Origin: an uncultured Alphaproteobacteria bacterium
GTDB lineage: Bacteria; Pseudomonadota; Alphaproteobacteria; HIMB59; GCA-002718135
Direction: 5' to 3'
DNA: 64,000 bases
NCBI GenBank assembly: GCA_902588745.1
Contig: CACIQI010000006.1
Coordinates: 1-64,000 of the forward strand
Positions 50,364 through 59,751 of the stretch are shown in pieces. Below the pieces are notes generated by a model. That model did not search any database, was not told the origin of the DNA, and saw nothing but the letters and a program-made list of their open reading frames with translations. The stretch's first letter is position 1. The number at the start of each line of letters is the position of its first letter. A program made the position numbers and the translations under genes.

Positions 50364-52138
50364 TAGATTGCTGTTTCAAAATATTTATCATTATAATCAT
50401 TATAGTATTTTCCACCAGATCTTATATTTTGACAAAGAACTTGTGTTTCACTTAATAATTTAGTTAAAAAGAAGTTACCAGTTTCAATTTTAGATTTATA
50501 AAAACTTTCATCTTGCTTTTCTAATTTTGCTAATGAAATTTCTATATATTGTAACCAAATATAACCTAGAGAAATCAAAGATGATAAATTTAAAAATTCT
50601 ACTGCATGAGAATTAATCTCATTTTCATCATTTAACGATTTAATATATTCAAAAATACTTTTGTAAGAATCATATGAAGGCATAAATAAATCAACATATT
50701 TTTTCATATCTTGATTATTAGAAATTTTGACTTGATAATTATCAATCATAGTAAAAAATTCATTAAATAATGCACCATTATCAGTTTGTAATTTTCTTCC
50801 TATCAAATCTAGAGCTTGAATTCCATTCGTTCCTTCATAGATTGTTGTAATTCTAGCATCTCTTACTAATTGCTCCATTCCATGGTCAGTAATAAAACCA
50901 TGACCGCCATAGATTTGCATAGCTCGATTTGTATTTTCTACAGATTTATCTGAAGCATACGATTTAATAATTGGCGTCATAAGTGCTATAAAATTTTCAG
51001 ATAATTTCTTTTCTTTATCATCTGAAGAATTTTCAATATTATCAAAGTGATTTCCAGCCAATAAAGTTAAACCTCTAACTGCTTCATTAATCGATTTTAT
51101 ATACAATAAGTTTTTTCTTATTTCAGGATGAACAATTATAGGATCTGCTACTTGATTGCTGGAAGATAATTTTCCTTGTAAACGCTCTTTCGAATAATAA
51201 AGTGCTGATTGATAAGCAGTTTCTGATAAACCTAAACCTTGTATGCCTACAAACAAACGAGCTCCATTCATCATTATAAACATCGCTCTCATACCTTTAT
51301 TAATATCGCCTACTAACCAGCCCCTAGCTTCATTGTAATGCATTACACAGGTTGGGCTAGCATGAATACCCATCTTCTTTTCTATTGATCCACATTCAAC
51401 TTTATTTCTATCAACAAAATCACCACTTTCATTTGGTAAAAATTTAGGAACCAAGAATAAACTTATACCTTTTATACCAGGGGGCGCATTAGGTGTTCTT
51501 GCTAGTACTAAATGAATAATGTTATCACTTAGATCATGCTCTCCACATGTAATAAAAATTTTGGTACCAGTAATGCTATAACTTCCATCATCTAATGGTG
51601 TTGCCATTGTTTTACTTAATCCAAGATCTGTTCCACATTGAGGTTCAGTTAAATTCATTGTTCCTGTCCACTTACCACTAGTTAAATTTGGCAAATAAGT
51701 ATTTTTCAAATCTTCATTAGCACTCTTTTCAATTGCATCGATTGCATTTGCTGTAAGACCTGGATAAAGACCAAATGACATATTAGTAGAGCTTATCATT
51801 TCATCTAAAATCATATTCATAATATAAGGTAGGTTTTGACCACCAAATTCTTCTTTTACTTTCAGTCCCTGCCAGCCATTTTCAGAAAAAGTTTTATAAG
51901 CTTCTTTAAATCCTTTTGGTGCAGTCACAACTCCATTATTAAAAGAACATCCCTCACTATCTCCACTTTGATTAAGTGGGAGTAAGGTTTCTTCACATAG
52001 TTTTGCTGCTTCTTCAATAATAAGCATCAGATCGCTTGTTTCTAAATCTAATTTTTTTAATGTTTCACTTTCCTTAAGATTTAAAAAATCTTCAATTAGA
52101 AATTTAAACTCACGTAGCGGTGTTTTATAAATTTGCAT
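50363..52138 (-). CDS. Acyl-CoA dehydrogenase
   Basis: MNLTEPQCGTDLG, QIYGGHGFITDHGMEQLVRDARITTIYEGTNGIQ. Confidence 0.93.
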   Translation of the reverse strand: MQIYKTPLREFKFLIEDFLNLKESETLKKLDLETSDLMLIIEEAAKLCEETLLPLNQSGDSEGCSFNNGVVTAPKGFKEAYKTFSENGWQGLKVKEEFGGQNLPYIMNMILDEMISSTNMSFGLYPGLTANAIDAIEKSANEDLKNTYLPNLTSGKWTGTMNLTEPQCGTDLGLSKTMATPLDDGSYSITGTKIFITCGEHDLSDNIIHLVLARTPNAPPGIKGISLFLVPKFLPNESGDFVDRNKVECGSIEKKMGIHASPTCVMHYNEARGWLVGDINKGMRAMFIMMNGARLFVGIQGLGLSETAYQSALYYSKERLQGKLSSSNQVADPIIVHPEIRKNLLYIKSINEAVRGLTLLAGNHFDNIENSSDDKEKKLSENFIALMTPIIKSYASDKSVENTNRAMQIYGGHGFITDHGMEQLVRDARITTIYEGTNGIQALDLIGRKLQTDNGALFNEFFTMIDNYQVKISNNQDMKKYVDLFMPSYDSYKSIFEYIKSLNDENEINSHAVEFLNLSSLISLGYIWLQYIEISLAKLEKQDESFYKSKIETGNFFLTKLLSETQVLCQNIRSGGKYYNDYNDKYFETAI

Positions 52139-52143
52139 GATAT

Positions 52144-53283
52144 TTAATTAATATTTTCTAACACAGTTGCAATACCTTGACCCAAACCAATACATTGTGT
52201 CGCTAATCCATATTTTTTATTATTATTTTGCAATAAAGTTGCAACTTTACCTGTAATCCTTGCTCCAGTAGCACCTAAAGGGTGGCCTAATGCTATTGCT
52301 CCACCATGAATATTTACTTTATTTATGTCCATATTTAATTCTTTAATACATGCTAAAGATTGGGAAGCAAATGCCTCATTTAGTTCCACAATATCAATAT
52401 CGGAAATAGATAAATTAGCTCTCTTTAAAGCTTTTTTGGATGCATTAATTGGGCCAAGACCCATTAATTCTGGTGGACAACCAACTACAGCTGTAGATTT
52501 AATACGAGCTAAAATATTTAGATTATTTTTTTTTGCATATTCTTCCTCACAAACAATTACTGCCGATGCACCATCTGTTAATGGTGAGGCTGTACCAGCT
52601 GTAACTGTGCCATTTTCATCAAAGGCAAGTTTTAACCCATCTAAAATTTCATGTGAGGTGTTAGGTCGAATTCCTCCATCTTTATTGATTATTTGATCAT
52701 TATTTTTAATAGAAACAATTTCGTTTTCGAATAGGTTTGTTTCTCTAGCTGAATTAGCTTTAGAGTGACTACTAATAGCAAAATCTTGTTGTTCTTTTCG
52801 AGAAATATCAAATTTTTTTGCAACATTTTCAGCTGTTATACCCATAGACATATATACATTTGGATTATCTTTACTTAATTGAGGATGAGGATCGTATGTT
52901 AAACCATTCATAGGTATAAATGTCATACTTTCTACACCACAACATAAAAAAACGTCTCCAGAGTTAATTGCAATTGCACCTGTTGCATCATGAATAGCTT
53001 GCATTGAAGAGCCGCACCATCTGTTAACTGTCATGCCTGCAACATGTTCTGGCATATCTGTCATGAATGAAACAATTTTAGCAATATTATTTCCTTGTGC
53101 TCCTTCAGGATATGCACAACCAGTAATAATATCCTCTATGTCATTTTTATTAATTTGAATTTCATTAAGTAATTGATTTATTGTTTGTGATAGAATGTCT
53201 TCCGGTCTTATGTTAGCCATTTCACCTTTACGTGCAAAAGTGAAAGGTGACCTTTTATAACCCACAATAACTGCATTTCTCAT
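52144..53283 (-). CDS. Acetyl-CoA acyltransferase (thiolase)
   Basis: VNRWCGSSMQAIHDA, NIHGGAIALGHPLGATGARI, CIGLGQGIATVLE. Confidence 0.94.
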   Translation of the reverse strand: MRNAVIVGYKRSPFTFARKGEMANIRPEDILSQTINQLLNEIQINKNDIEDIITGCAYPEGAQGNNIAKIVSFMTDMPEHVAGMTVNRWCGSSMQAIHDATGAIAINSGDVFLCCGVESMTFIPMNGLTYDPHPQLSKDNPNVYMSMGITAENVAKKFDISRKEQQDFAISSHSKANSARETNLFENEIVSIKNNDQIINKDGGIRPNTSHEILDGLKLAFDENGTVTAGTASPLTDGASAVIVCEEEYAKKNNLNILARIKSTAVVGCPPELMGLGPINASKKALKRANLSISDIDIVELNEAFASQSLACIKELNMDINKVNIHGGAIALGHPLGATGARITGKVATLLQNNNKKYGLATQCIGLGQGIATVLENIN

Positions 53284-53799
53284 TTAAAACTCCATTAAAG
53301 AATGTATCTCAATTCCTTTCTCAATTAGTTTTTTATCACCACTTAAATCAGGTAAATTTATTATAAAACCTGCACCAACAATATTTTTATTTTCAAATTT
53401 TTTAATTAACTCTACTGCTGCAAGTGCGGTTCCACCTGTTGCTAAAAGATCATCAATAATAAGTAAATCTTTATGACTATCTAAAGCATCCGTATGAATA
53501 TGCATTTCAGTTGATCCATATTCTAAGTCGTATGAGGTTTTGAAAGTATCAAATGGAAGTTTATGAGGCTTTCTCAAAGGAACAAATGCTGCATTTAAAA
53601 AATAAGCTATTGCACCTGCCATAATAAATCCACGTGATTCTATGCTTAAAACTGCATCTATTTTTTTATTTTGCCATGGTTTTAACATGTCATCAATGAC
53701 TTGTTTAAAATGTCCTGCATTTTGCAACAATGTTGTAATATCTCTGAATTGAATTCCTTCAACAGGATAATCAGCAATTGTTCGAACGTATTCTTTCAT
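53284..53799 (-). CDS. apt: Adenine phosphoribosyltransferase
   Basis: YPVEGIQFRDITTLLQ, ESRGFIMAG, LLIIDDLLATGGTALAA. Confidence 0.95.
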   Translation of the reverse strand: MKEYVRTIADYPVEGIQFRDITTLLQNAGHFKQVIDDMLKPWQNKKIDAVLSIESRGFIMAGAIAYFLNAAFVPLRKPHKLPFDTFKTSYDLEYGSTEMHIHTDALDSHKDLLIIDDLLATGGTALAAVELIKKFENKNIVGAGFIINLPDLSGDKKLIEKGIEIHSLMEF

Positions 53800-54359
53800 T
53801 AGTTTTTTTCAATGTCTTTTATATCAAATAAAGTAACAGGTGCAAAATTTGAAGAACAATCGTATGTTTTAGTATAAGGGAATTTTAAAAATGATTTTGA
53901 GATTTGATTGCTAACATCTAATTTCTTTTCAAAGTGATTTATCAATAATTTATTTGGGTTTGCATGAGGTGCAAGATTACGAATATATTTAATTGTATTT
54001 TCGATATTAGTTTTGTTTTCTCTACATAGTAAATAAGTAGCTGTTGCCATTGATCTTGAGACACCACACCAACAATGAATAACAATATCTTCATCATAAG
54101 TATAAGTAGAAGTAAAATTAGCTATTGAATTTACATGCTCTTCAGCAGGTAGAATTTGTGGTATTTCATCAGTATTCAATCGAAATATTTTATTATTGCT
54201 ACTAATTTCAATAATATCGTCAAATCCTAGCTTTAAATGATTTTGTACACCCCTGGGTGTTTCTGGTGCATATCCTGGATCAATTACTGATACAAGATAT
54301 TTGGGCTGTATGCTTTCACACACATGAGGTAAATCATTAAGAGAACAAACAATTATCAT
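53799..54359 (-). CDS. Dual-specificity/tyrosine phosphatase-like protein
   Basis: HCWCGVSRSMATATYLLC (HCx5R-type loop). Confidence 0.8.
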   Translation of the reverse strand: MIIVCSLNDLPHVCESIQPKYLVSVIDPGYAPETPRGVQNHLKLGFDDIIEISSNNKIFRLNTDEIPQILPAEEHVNSIANFTSTYTYDEDIVIHCWCGVSRSMATATYLLCRENKTNIENTIKYIRNLAPHANPNKLLINHFEKKLDVSNQISKSFLKFPYTKTYDCSSNFAPVTLFDIKDIEKN

Positions 54360-54388
54360 AAAAAAAGGGTGGTATAAACCACCCTTAA
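54360..54388 (-). terminator. Terminator after the sugar-binding protein gene
   Basis: Minus strand AAGGGTGGTTTATACCACCCTTTTTTT. Confidence 0.88.
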
Positions 54389-54407
54389 TAAAAGTAAAAT
54401 AATTAAA

Positions 54408-55748
54408 CTACTCTGCAGTTGCATCAGCTAATATTGCATTAGCATCTTCATTTAATTGATTTAATGTTGAAATGATATCATCACCATTAATGATTGCTGC
54501 ATAAGCTTTTTCAACCTCACCTCTAACTGAATAATAGCCAGGCACAGATGGCTCACCTTTTCCGTATTGAACCATTGTTAATGATTTATCATATTGAGGT
54601 AATTCAGCTCTTTTTTCAGCAATTAATGGATGATCTGCAGAAGAAGTTCTAACAAAACCATATCCACTTTCAGTTGACCAAACTGCTGAGTTCTCAGTAT
54701 TAGAAATATATTTCATCCACTGATATGCCGCTACCATTCTATCAGCATCGCCTGAATTTCCCATAATTAAACCACCGCCATATAAGTTAAGCACTGGTTC
54801 ACTTGTGGTGTATGATAATGGAGCTACATCCCAATTACCATTGTAACCCTCTTCAATGGCTTTCTGGAAATAAGTGATACCAGAAGTAGATCCTGCAGCA
54901 AATAAAACAGAACCTTGTCCTAAGTATTGCTGGTCAGTGTATTTACCTCTTGCAACTATTGCGCATCCTTTCTTAGCCATTCCTTGAATGAATTCCATAG
55001 CTTCAATGGCTTTAGGTCCATTGTAAATATACTGACCATTATCATAGTCAAATACATCTCCTCCATGCGCAAATACCCATGCTGCAAAGTTACTTGCATC
55101 AGTATCTATTTCATATCCATAACTTGGAACGTCTTCACCCATCTTACCACTGTAATCTTTATTGGTCGCAGCACATGCTGCTTCCGCAAAATCAGCAGGA
55201 GTTTTAGGAGCGTCTAAACCTAGTTCCTTTAACCAATCTGCATTGTAGTAAAGAATCTCTATTGATTTTCCAACTTCATGTAAAAGTTTTGGATTTCCAT
55301 CAAAATATGGTGAGAAGCCAACAGTCCAGTTTGCACCCCAATCTGCTATATCATCTTGTGAAACACCCCATTTTTTACTATTTGCTAAAATATTTTGATC
55401 AATTGAAGCGCCAATTAAGTACATATCTGCAGCAGCGTTACCATAACCTCTTGCAACATCTGCTATATCTTTTGTTCCAGCAGCAGACATCATAGCGGAT
55501 TGAACTTTCCCATAATGTCCTTTGTGAACAACATTAACTTTTATTCCTGTTTCAGCTTCAAATCTTTCAGCTCTTGCCATCATTGCATCTAATCTTTCAT
55601 CTGAATATTGAACCCAGAATTCGACAGTTTGACCTGAAGGATCTGCATTTTCAATATCTTGTGCAGTAATTGCGAATGATTGCGAGGAGATAAAAAACAA
55701 AGAAGCTAAGAAGAAATTTAAAATATATTTATAAAATTTCATAATCAC
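54408..55748 (-). CDS. Sugar ABC transporter substrate-binding protein
   Basis: Signal peptide, GQTVEFWVQYSDERLDAMMARAERFEAETGIKVNVVHKG, family 1 extracellular SBP. Confidence 0.9.
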   Translation of the reverse strand: MIMKFYKYILNFFLASLFFISSQSFAITAQDIENADPSGQTVEFWVQYSDERLDAMMARAERFEAETGIKVNVVHKGHYGKVQSAMMSAAGTKDIADVARGYGNAAADMYLIGASIDQNILANSKKWGVSQDDIADWGANWTVGFSPYFDGNPKLLHEVGKSIEILYYNADWLKELGLDAPKTPADFAEAACAATNKDYSGKMGEDVPSYGYEIDTDASNFAAWVFAHGGDVFDYDNGQYIYNGPKAIEAMEFIQGMAKKGCAIVARGKYTDQQYLGQGSVLFAAGSTSGITYFQKAIEEGYNGNWDVAPLSYTTSEPVLNLYGGGLIMGNSGDADRMVAAYQWMKYISNTENSAVWSTESGYGFVRTSSADHPLIAEKRAELPQYDKSLTMVQYGKGEPSVPGYYSVRGEVEKAYAAIINGDDIISTLNQLNEDANAILADATAE

Positions 55749-55811
55749 CCCGTAAAAATATTAATTAATATAGAGGTAAAATTAAAGTTTTGTTACAAAA
55801 AATTTACTGAT

Positions 55812-56657
55812 TTATTCTTTTAATCCAAAGTTTGATATACTTTCTATGAATAACTTCTGAGTAAAAAAGTATAATACTAAAATTGGGAAAATTGCAATTA
55901 AGCAAGCAGCCATCAATAAATTAAAATTAGGTCCCACTTCTCTCACAAAACTATAGATAGAAACTGTTACAGGATACCAATCATCTCTAGTTAATATAAG
56001 TAAAGGCCAAGCAAAACTATTCCACGCTATAATAAAAGTAAATAAAGAGACTGTCACAATAATAGGTTTACTCATTGGGATTACTACCTTGAGTAAAAAA
56101 TTTAAATGAGAAGATCCATCTAGTCTTGCAGCATCCCATAATTCATTTGGTATCTTTTTAAAATATTGTCTTAATAAGAAAATTACAAAAATATTTCCCA
56201 TAAATGGAACTGTTAAACCTTGAAGACTATTCATCCAAGAAGGTCCAAATGGCAATGGAATAATTTCCCCTCTAATAATTAATAAATGAGGTAATAATGT
56301 AATGATTTCTGGAATCATCAATGAAAGTAACAACATGTAGAATATGATATTTTTAAATGGGAATTCTATTTTAGCGAAAGAGTATGCTGCTGGAATACTA
56401 GTAAATAAAACACCAATGACAATTATTGAACTTATTATTAAACTATTAAATGTATAACGTTGGAATCTATTAGATGTCCAAACTTCATAATAATTTTCAA
56501 ACATCAATTTTTTTGGAAATAAATATTGATTTGACGCTTCTCCAGCTGTCATCAATGATGTTGATATCATGTAAAAAAATGGGTAAATTGAAATAATAAA
56601 AACTATTAATAAAATTAAATAAGGTATCCTTGTTTCAGCATTAATAATTCTAGTCAT
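55812..56657 (-). CDS. Carbohydrate ABC transporter permease (MalG-type)
   Basis: ELWDAARLDGSSHLNFLLKVVIPMSKP EAA motif. Confidence 0.92.
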   Translation of the reverse strand: MTRIINAETRIPYLILLIVFIISIYPFFYMISTSLMTAGEASNQYLFPKKLMFENYYEVWTSNRFQRYTFNSLIISSIIVIGVLFTSIPAAYSFAKIEFPFKNIIFYMLLLSLMIPEIITLLPHLLIIRGEIIPLPFGPSWMNSLQGLTVPFMGNIFVIFLLRQYFKKIPNELWDAARLDGSSHLNFLLKVVIPMSKPIIVTVSLFTFIIAWNSFAWPLLILTRDDWYPVTVSIYSFVREVGPNFNLLMAACLIAIFPILVLYFFTQKLFIESISNFGLKE

Positions 56658-57774
56658 AACTTAACCTTTTTCTAAAAATTACATATTGCGATATTGCTAA
56701 AATATTTAGAAGTATAAATAAAATTACTCCTTCAGCTGCAGCATAACCATATTTCACCCTACCCCAAAAATGATCAAAAATTTCTATTGTCACAACATCC
56801 ATTGTATCTCCAGCTGAAGAAGTTTGCATAACAAAAATACTATTGAAAGCTTGAAAGGTATTTATAAAACCAGTCAACATTAGAAAAAATATAATAGGCA
56901 TTAGTAGTGGTATGGTAATTTTAATAAATGTTTGCCAACGACTAGCCCCCTCTGCTTTTGCAGCTTCATATAAATCAGAGGGTATAATTGACAAACCCGC
57001 AAGTAAAATTATTGCATAGTAGCCAGTATAAGACCATATTCCATATATGATTGATGACATTAGAGCTAAACTTGGTCCAGCTAATAGACCTTCTATTTTG
57101 ATACCAAATAAAACTTCGGTAATAGGTCTTTTATCAAATAACCACATTTGAGGCTCAAAACCAAATATTCCTATTAGCTGATTTAAAAAAGAATTTTCAG
57201 CTTTACCAAATATTAAAAAAAATACTGCAGCACCCATTACTGCTGGAGTAATGTAAGGAAATAGTAAAATCATTTGAAAGAATTGTTTACCAGCTAGTTT
57301 TTGGTACAAAGCAAATGCTATTACTAATCCTAATCCAACCTCAAAAATTATAGTGAAAAATGAATAATAAAAAGTATAAATAAGAGAGTAAAGATAGTCT
57401 TCATCACCGGTTAAAAGCATTTTTTCCCAGTTGATATTAATTAATATTATTCCAATAATTAATATTGCTATAGATAAAAATGCTAAATAGATTTTATTTT
57501 TTACTTTATTTTTAAATTCACTCCACAGTCCATAACTCAATATCAATAATAATAATCCTAAAACAAATAACCAAAAAGCTGGTATGTCTCCAAGTATTCT
57601 TTGGTAATTCTCAAATCCTAAAAATCTCCCTTTAAAAACTTTCCACTTGTGTACACTCATGTACATTCCAAAAAAAACAGGAAAAATTCCAAATAGACTG
57701 ATTATTAAAACAGCAGGAAGAATTAATATATATCCTGTAAGTTTTTCTGAATGATTTAATAAGAATTTATTCAT
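56650..57774 (-). CDS. Carbohydrate ABC transporter permease (MalF-type) with hydrophobic insert
   Basis: DLYEAAKAEGASRWQTFIKITIPLLMP EAA motif. Confidence 0.92.
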   Translation of the reverse strand: MNKFLLNHSEKLTGYILILPAVLIISLFGIFPVFFGMYMSVHKWKVFKGRFLGFENYQRILGDIPAFWLFVLGLLLLILSYGLWSEFKNKVKNKIYLAFLSIAILIIGIILININWEKMLLTGDEDYLYSLIYTFYYSFFTIIFEVGLGLVIAFALYQKLAGKQFFQMILLFPYITPAVMGAAVFFLIFGKAENSFLNQLIGIFGFEPQMWLFDKRPITEVLFGIKIEGLLAGPSLALMSSIIYGIWSYTGYYAIILLAGLSIIPSDLYEAAKAEGASRWQTFIKITIPLLMPIIFFLMLTGFINTFQAFNSIFVMQTSSAGDTMDVVTIEIFDHFWGRVKYGYAAAEGVILFILLNILAISQYVIFRKRLSYD

Positions 57775-58525
57775 TAATTTTTATAAGATCACCATTGTTT
57801 ATTTTACCATCATTTAGAGGATCTAAATATATTCCTAAATTTATATGGTTGTATATTTTTTTAAGGCTTAAAGGAATATTAAGATTTATATCAGAAGTTT
57901 TGGGTTTAATATTAGTTGCTGAACATCTGGGAATTTCTTTAATAACTTTAAATTTTAAATTATTAATTGATAAAACTTTACCTACTAGCTTCCTTTCATC
58001 CCATTTATCTAAATCCTCTACATATATATTTCCTCTAAAACGCTCATGTTCAATTTGATGATTAGATAGTTTTTCAAAGTCTTTAATACTGTTTAAATTT
58101 ATTAATGATATTGATTTATTGGGCATTGTATCAAAAAAAGGATTCATATTATCTTTTAACAAATTGATATTATTAATATTTGGTAAAATATCCTCAAGTT
58201 TACTACATAAGATTTTTATTTCATGTTGATTGTCAATATTTGTCTTTAAAATTATATTATTTTCAAATTCTAGTATTAAAAAATTATTTTCTAATAAAAA
58301 ATTATATTCATTTAATTCAGGGTATTTTTTTAATGATAAGAATTTATAAATTTCTCTTTTTAAAGGGTCATTTTTTATTAATTCTATATCTTCAAAATTA
58401 AGATTATTAGTGAAAGCAAATATTCGATCATTTTTAATACCAATATTTTTAATTATTTCCAAAGTATTAACATTATTGAAAGAAAGAGATTTTACAGGTG
58501 AAAAATATAGGTTTTTAATTTTCAC
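57767..58525 (-). CDS. MOSC domain protein
   Basis: LYFSPVKSLSF N-terminal MOSC motif, RFRGNIYVE, IPRCSATNIKP. Confidence 0.85.
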   Translation of the reverse strand: MKIKNLYFSPVKSLSFNNVNTLEIIKNIGIKNDRIFAFTNNLNFEDIELIKNDPLKREIYKFLSLKKYPELNEYNFLLENNFLILEFENNIILKTNIDNQHEIKILCSKLEDILPNINNINLLKDNMNPFFDTMPNKSISLINLNSIKDFEKLSNHQIEHERFRGNIYVEDLDKWDERKLVGKVLSINNLKFKVIKEIPRCSATNIKPKTSDINLNIPLSLKKIYNHINLGIYLDPLNDGKINNGDLIKINE

Positions 58526-58538
58526 TTATTATTAGCAT

Positions 58539-59237
58539 TTAAGTTTTTTTTAAAAAATATTGATCTAAAAATGAATCTAACCAATTTGATATATTTTTAT
58601 TATATTTATAACGATAATAAAGTTGAACAAATATATTTTGAGCACCTTTAACAAATAATTTTTTTGGATTTTTTAATAACACTAAATACAGCCATCTAAT
58701 ATGAAGTTTAAAATTTACTTCTGGATGAAATTGGAGAGCATAACAATTTTGATATTTAAAAGCTTGATTATTAAAAATGTCACCCCTTGCTAGTAACTCA
58801 CAGCCTGTAGGAAGAGAAAATCCTTCAGAATGGAATTGAAAGAAAATCTTTTGAGAATTAAAAAGATTTTTTGCATTTTCAGTTGGTTCAATTTTATAAA
58901 AACCAATTTCTGAAAGCCCGTCTTTATTAGTTGTTATTTCTGAACCTAAACATTTAGCTAATAATTGTGCACCAAAACAAATTCCAAGATAAGGAATGTC
59001 AGTTTTTATAACCCTATTTATCCATTCTAATTCTTTACTTATATAATCATCTTCATCGTTTATGCTTCCTGGTGCGCCAAATACTACTATAGCTGAATAT
59101 TGATTAATATTTGAAGGAAGTTCTTCGCCCAAGGGCGGTCTACATATTTCAGCAACATACCCCCTATCTCTAAATTTATTTCCTACATCTCCTGGAACCG
59201 AAGTTTTTTGATGTAATACAAACAAGACCTTATTCAT
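58539..59237 (-). CDS. Class I glutamine amidotransferase (GMP synthase-like)
   Basis: YLGICFGAQLLAK nucleophile loop, ALQFHPEVN. Confidence 0.88.
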   Translation of the reverse strand: MNKVLFVLHQKTSVPGDVGNKFRDRGYVAEICRPPLGEELPSNINQYSAIVVFGAPGSINDEDDYISKELEWINRVIKTDIPYLGICFGAQLLAKCLGSEITTNKDGLSEIGFYKIEPTENAKNLFNSQKIFFQFHSEGFSLPTGCELLARGDIFNNQAFKYQNCYALQFHPEVNFKLHIRWLYLVLLKNPKKLFVKGAQNIFVQLYYRYKYNKNISNWLDSFLDQYFLKKT

Positions 59238-59327
59238 ACTAAATTATTAATAATAAATATTTTATTAATATGAAAATATTATTTCATAAAAATTATAACT
59301 ATTTTGTATATTAATCTAGGTAGATAC

Positions 59328-59738
59328 TTATGTGACAAAATAATCAATATCTAAAATCTTTATGTAAAACATAAGAGTAAAATAACCAAAATTCATCATT
59401 ACTACAAAACTAATAAGCATATTGATCGATTTAGGTAGTGAATTTCCTAAAAAATCATCCCAAAAAACCTTTTCTAAATATAAAGCTAATTCAAAGAAGA
59501 TAAGCGTAATAATAGCTGCATTAAAAATTATTAATGAAGTAATTCCTATTAAACTGGTTAGATAATTAACACTTGTGAGTAATATAAATGAAGTAATGTA
59601 TATTAAGGTATTTATCAAAATTTTTTTATTTTTTGAAAAATTTTTAAAAAAAATTAAATATTTAGTATTTAAAAATAATAATATTAATATTGAAGAAAAA
59701 AAAGAAATGATTAGAATTTTAGTAATTTGATATTCCAT
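59328..59738 (-). CDS. Hypothetical membrane protein
   Basis: 136 aa with several TM helices; no family recognised. Confidence 0.55.
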   Translation of the reverse strand: MEYQITKILIISFFSSILILLFLNTKYLIFFKNFSKNKKILINTLIYITSFILLTSVNYLTSLIGITSLIIFNAAIITLIFFELALYLEKVFWDDFLGNSLPKSINMLISFVVMMNFGYFTLMFYIKILDIDYFVT

Positions 59739-59751
59739 ATTAAACTTAAAT

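Noticed and set aside
55262-55495. Track ORF of 77 aa on the plus strand (also 3079-3327, 17399-17608, 22049-22279, 23260-23574, 37076-37384, 52325-52696, 54927-55217, 63108-63428, 63693-63968)
   Set aside because: All lie antisense to well-supported genes, with compositions expected from shadow ORFs and no recognisable domains.
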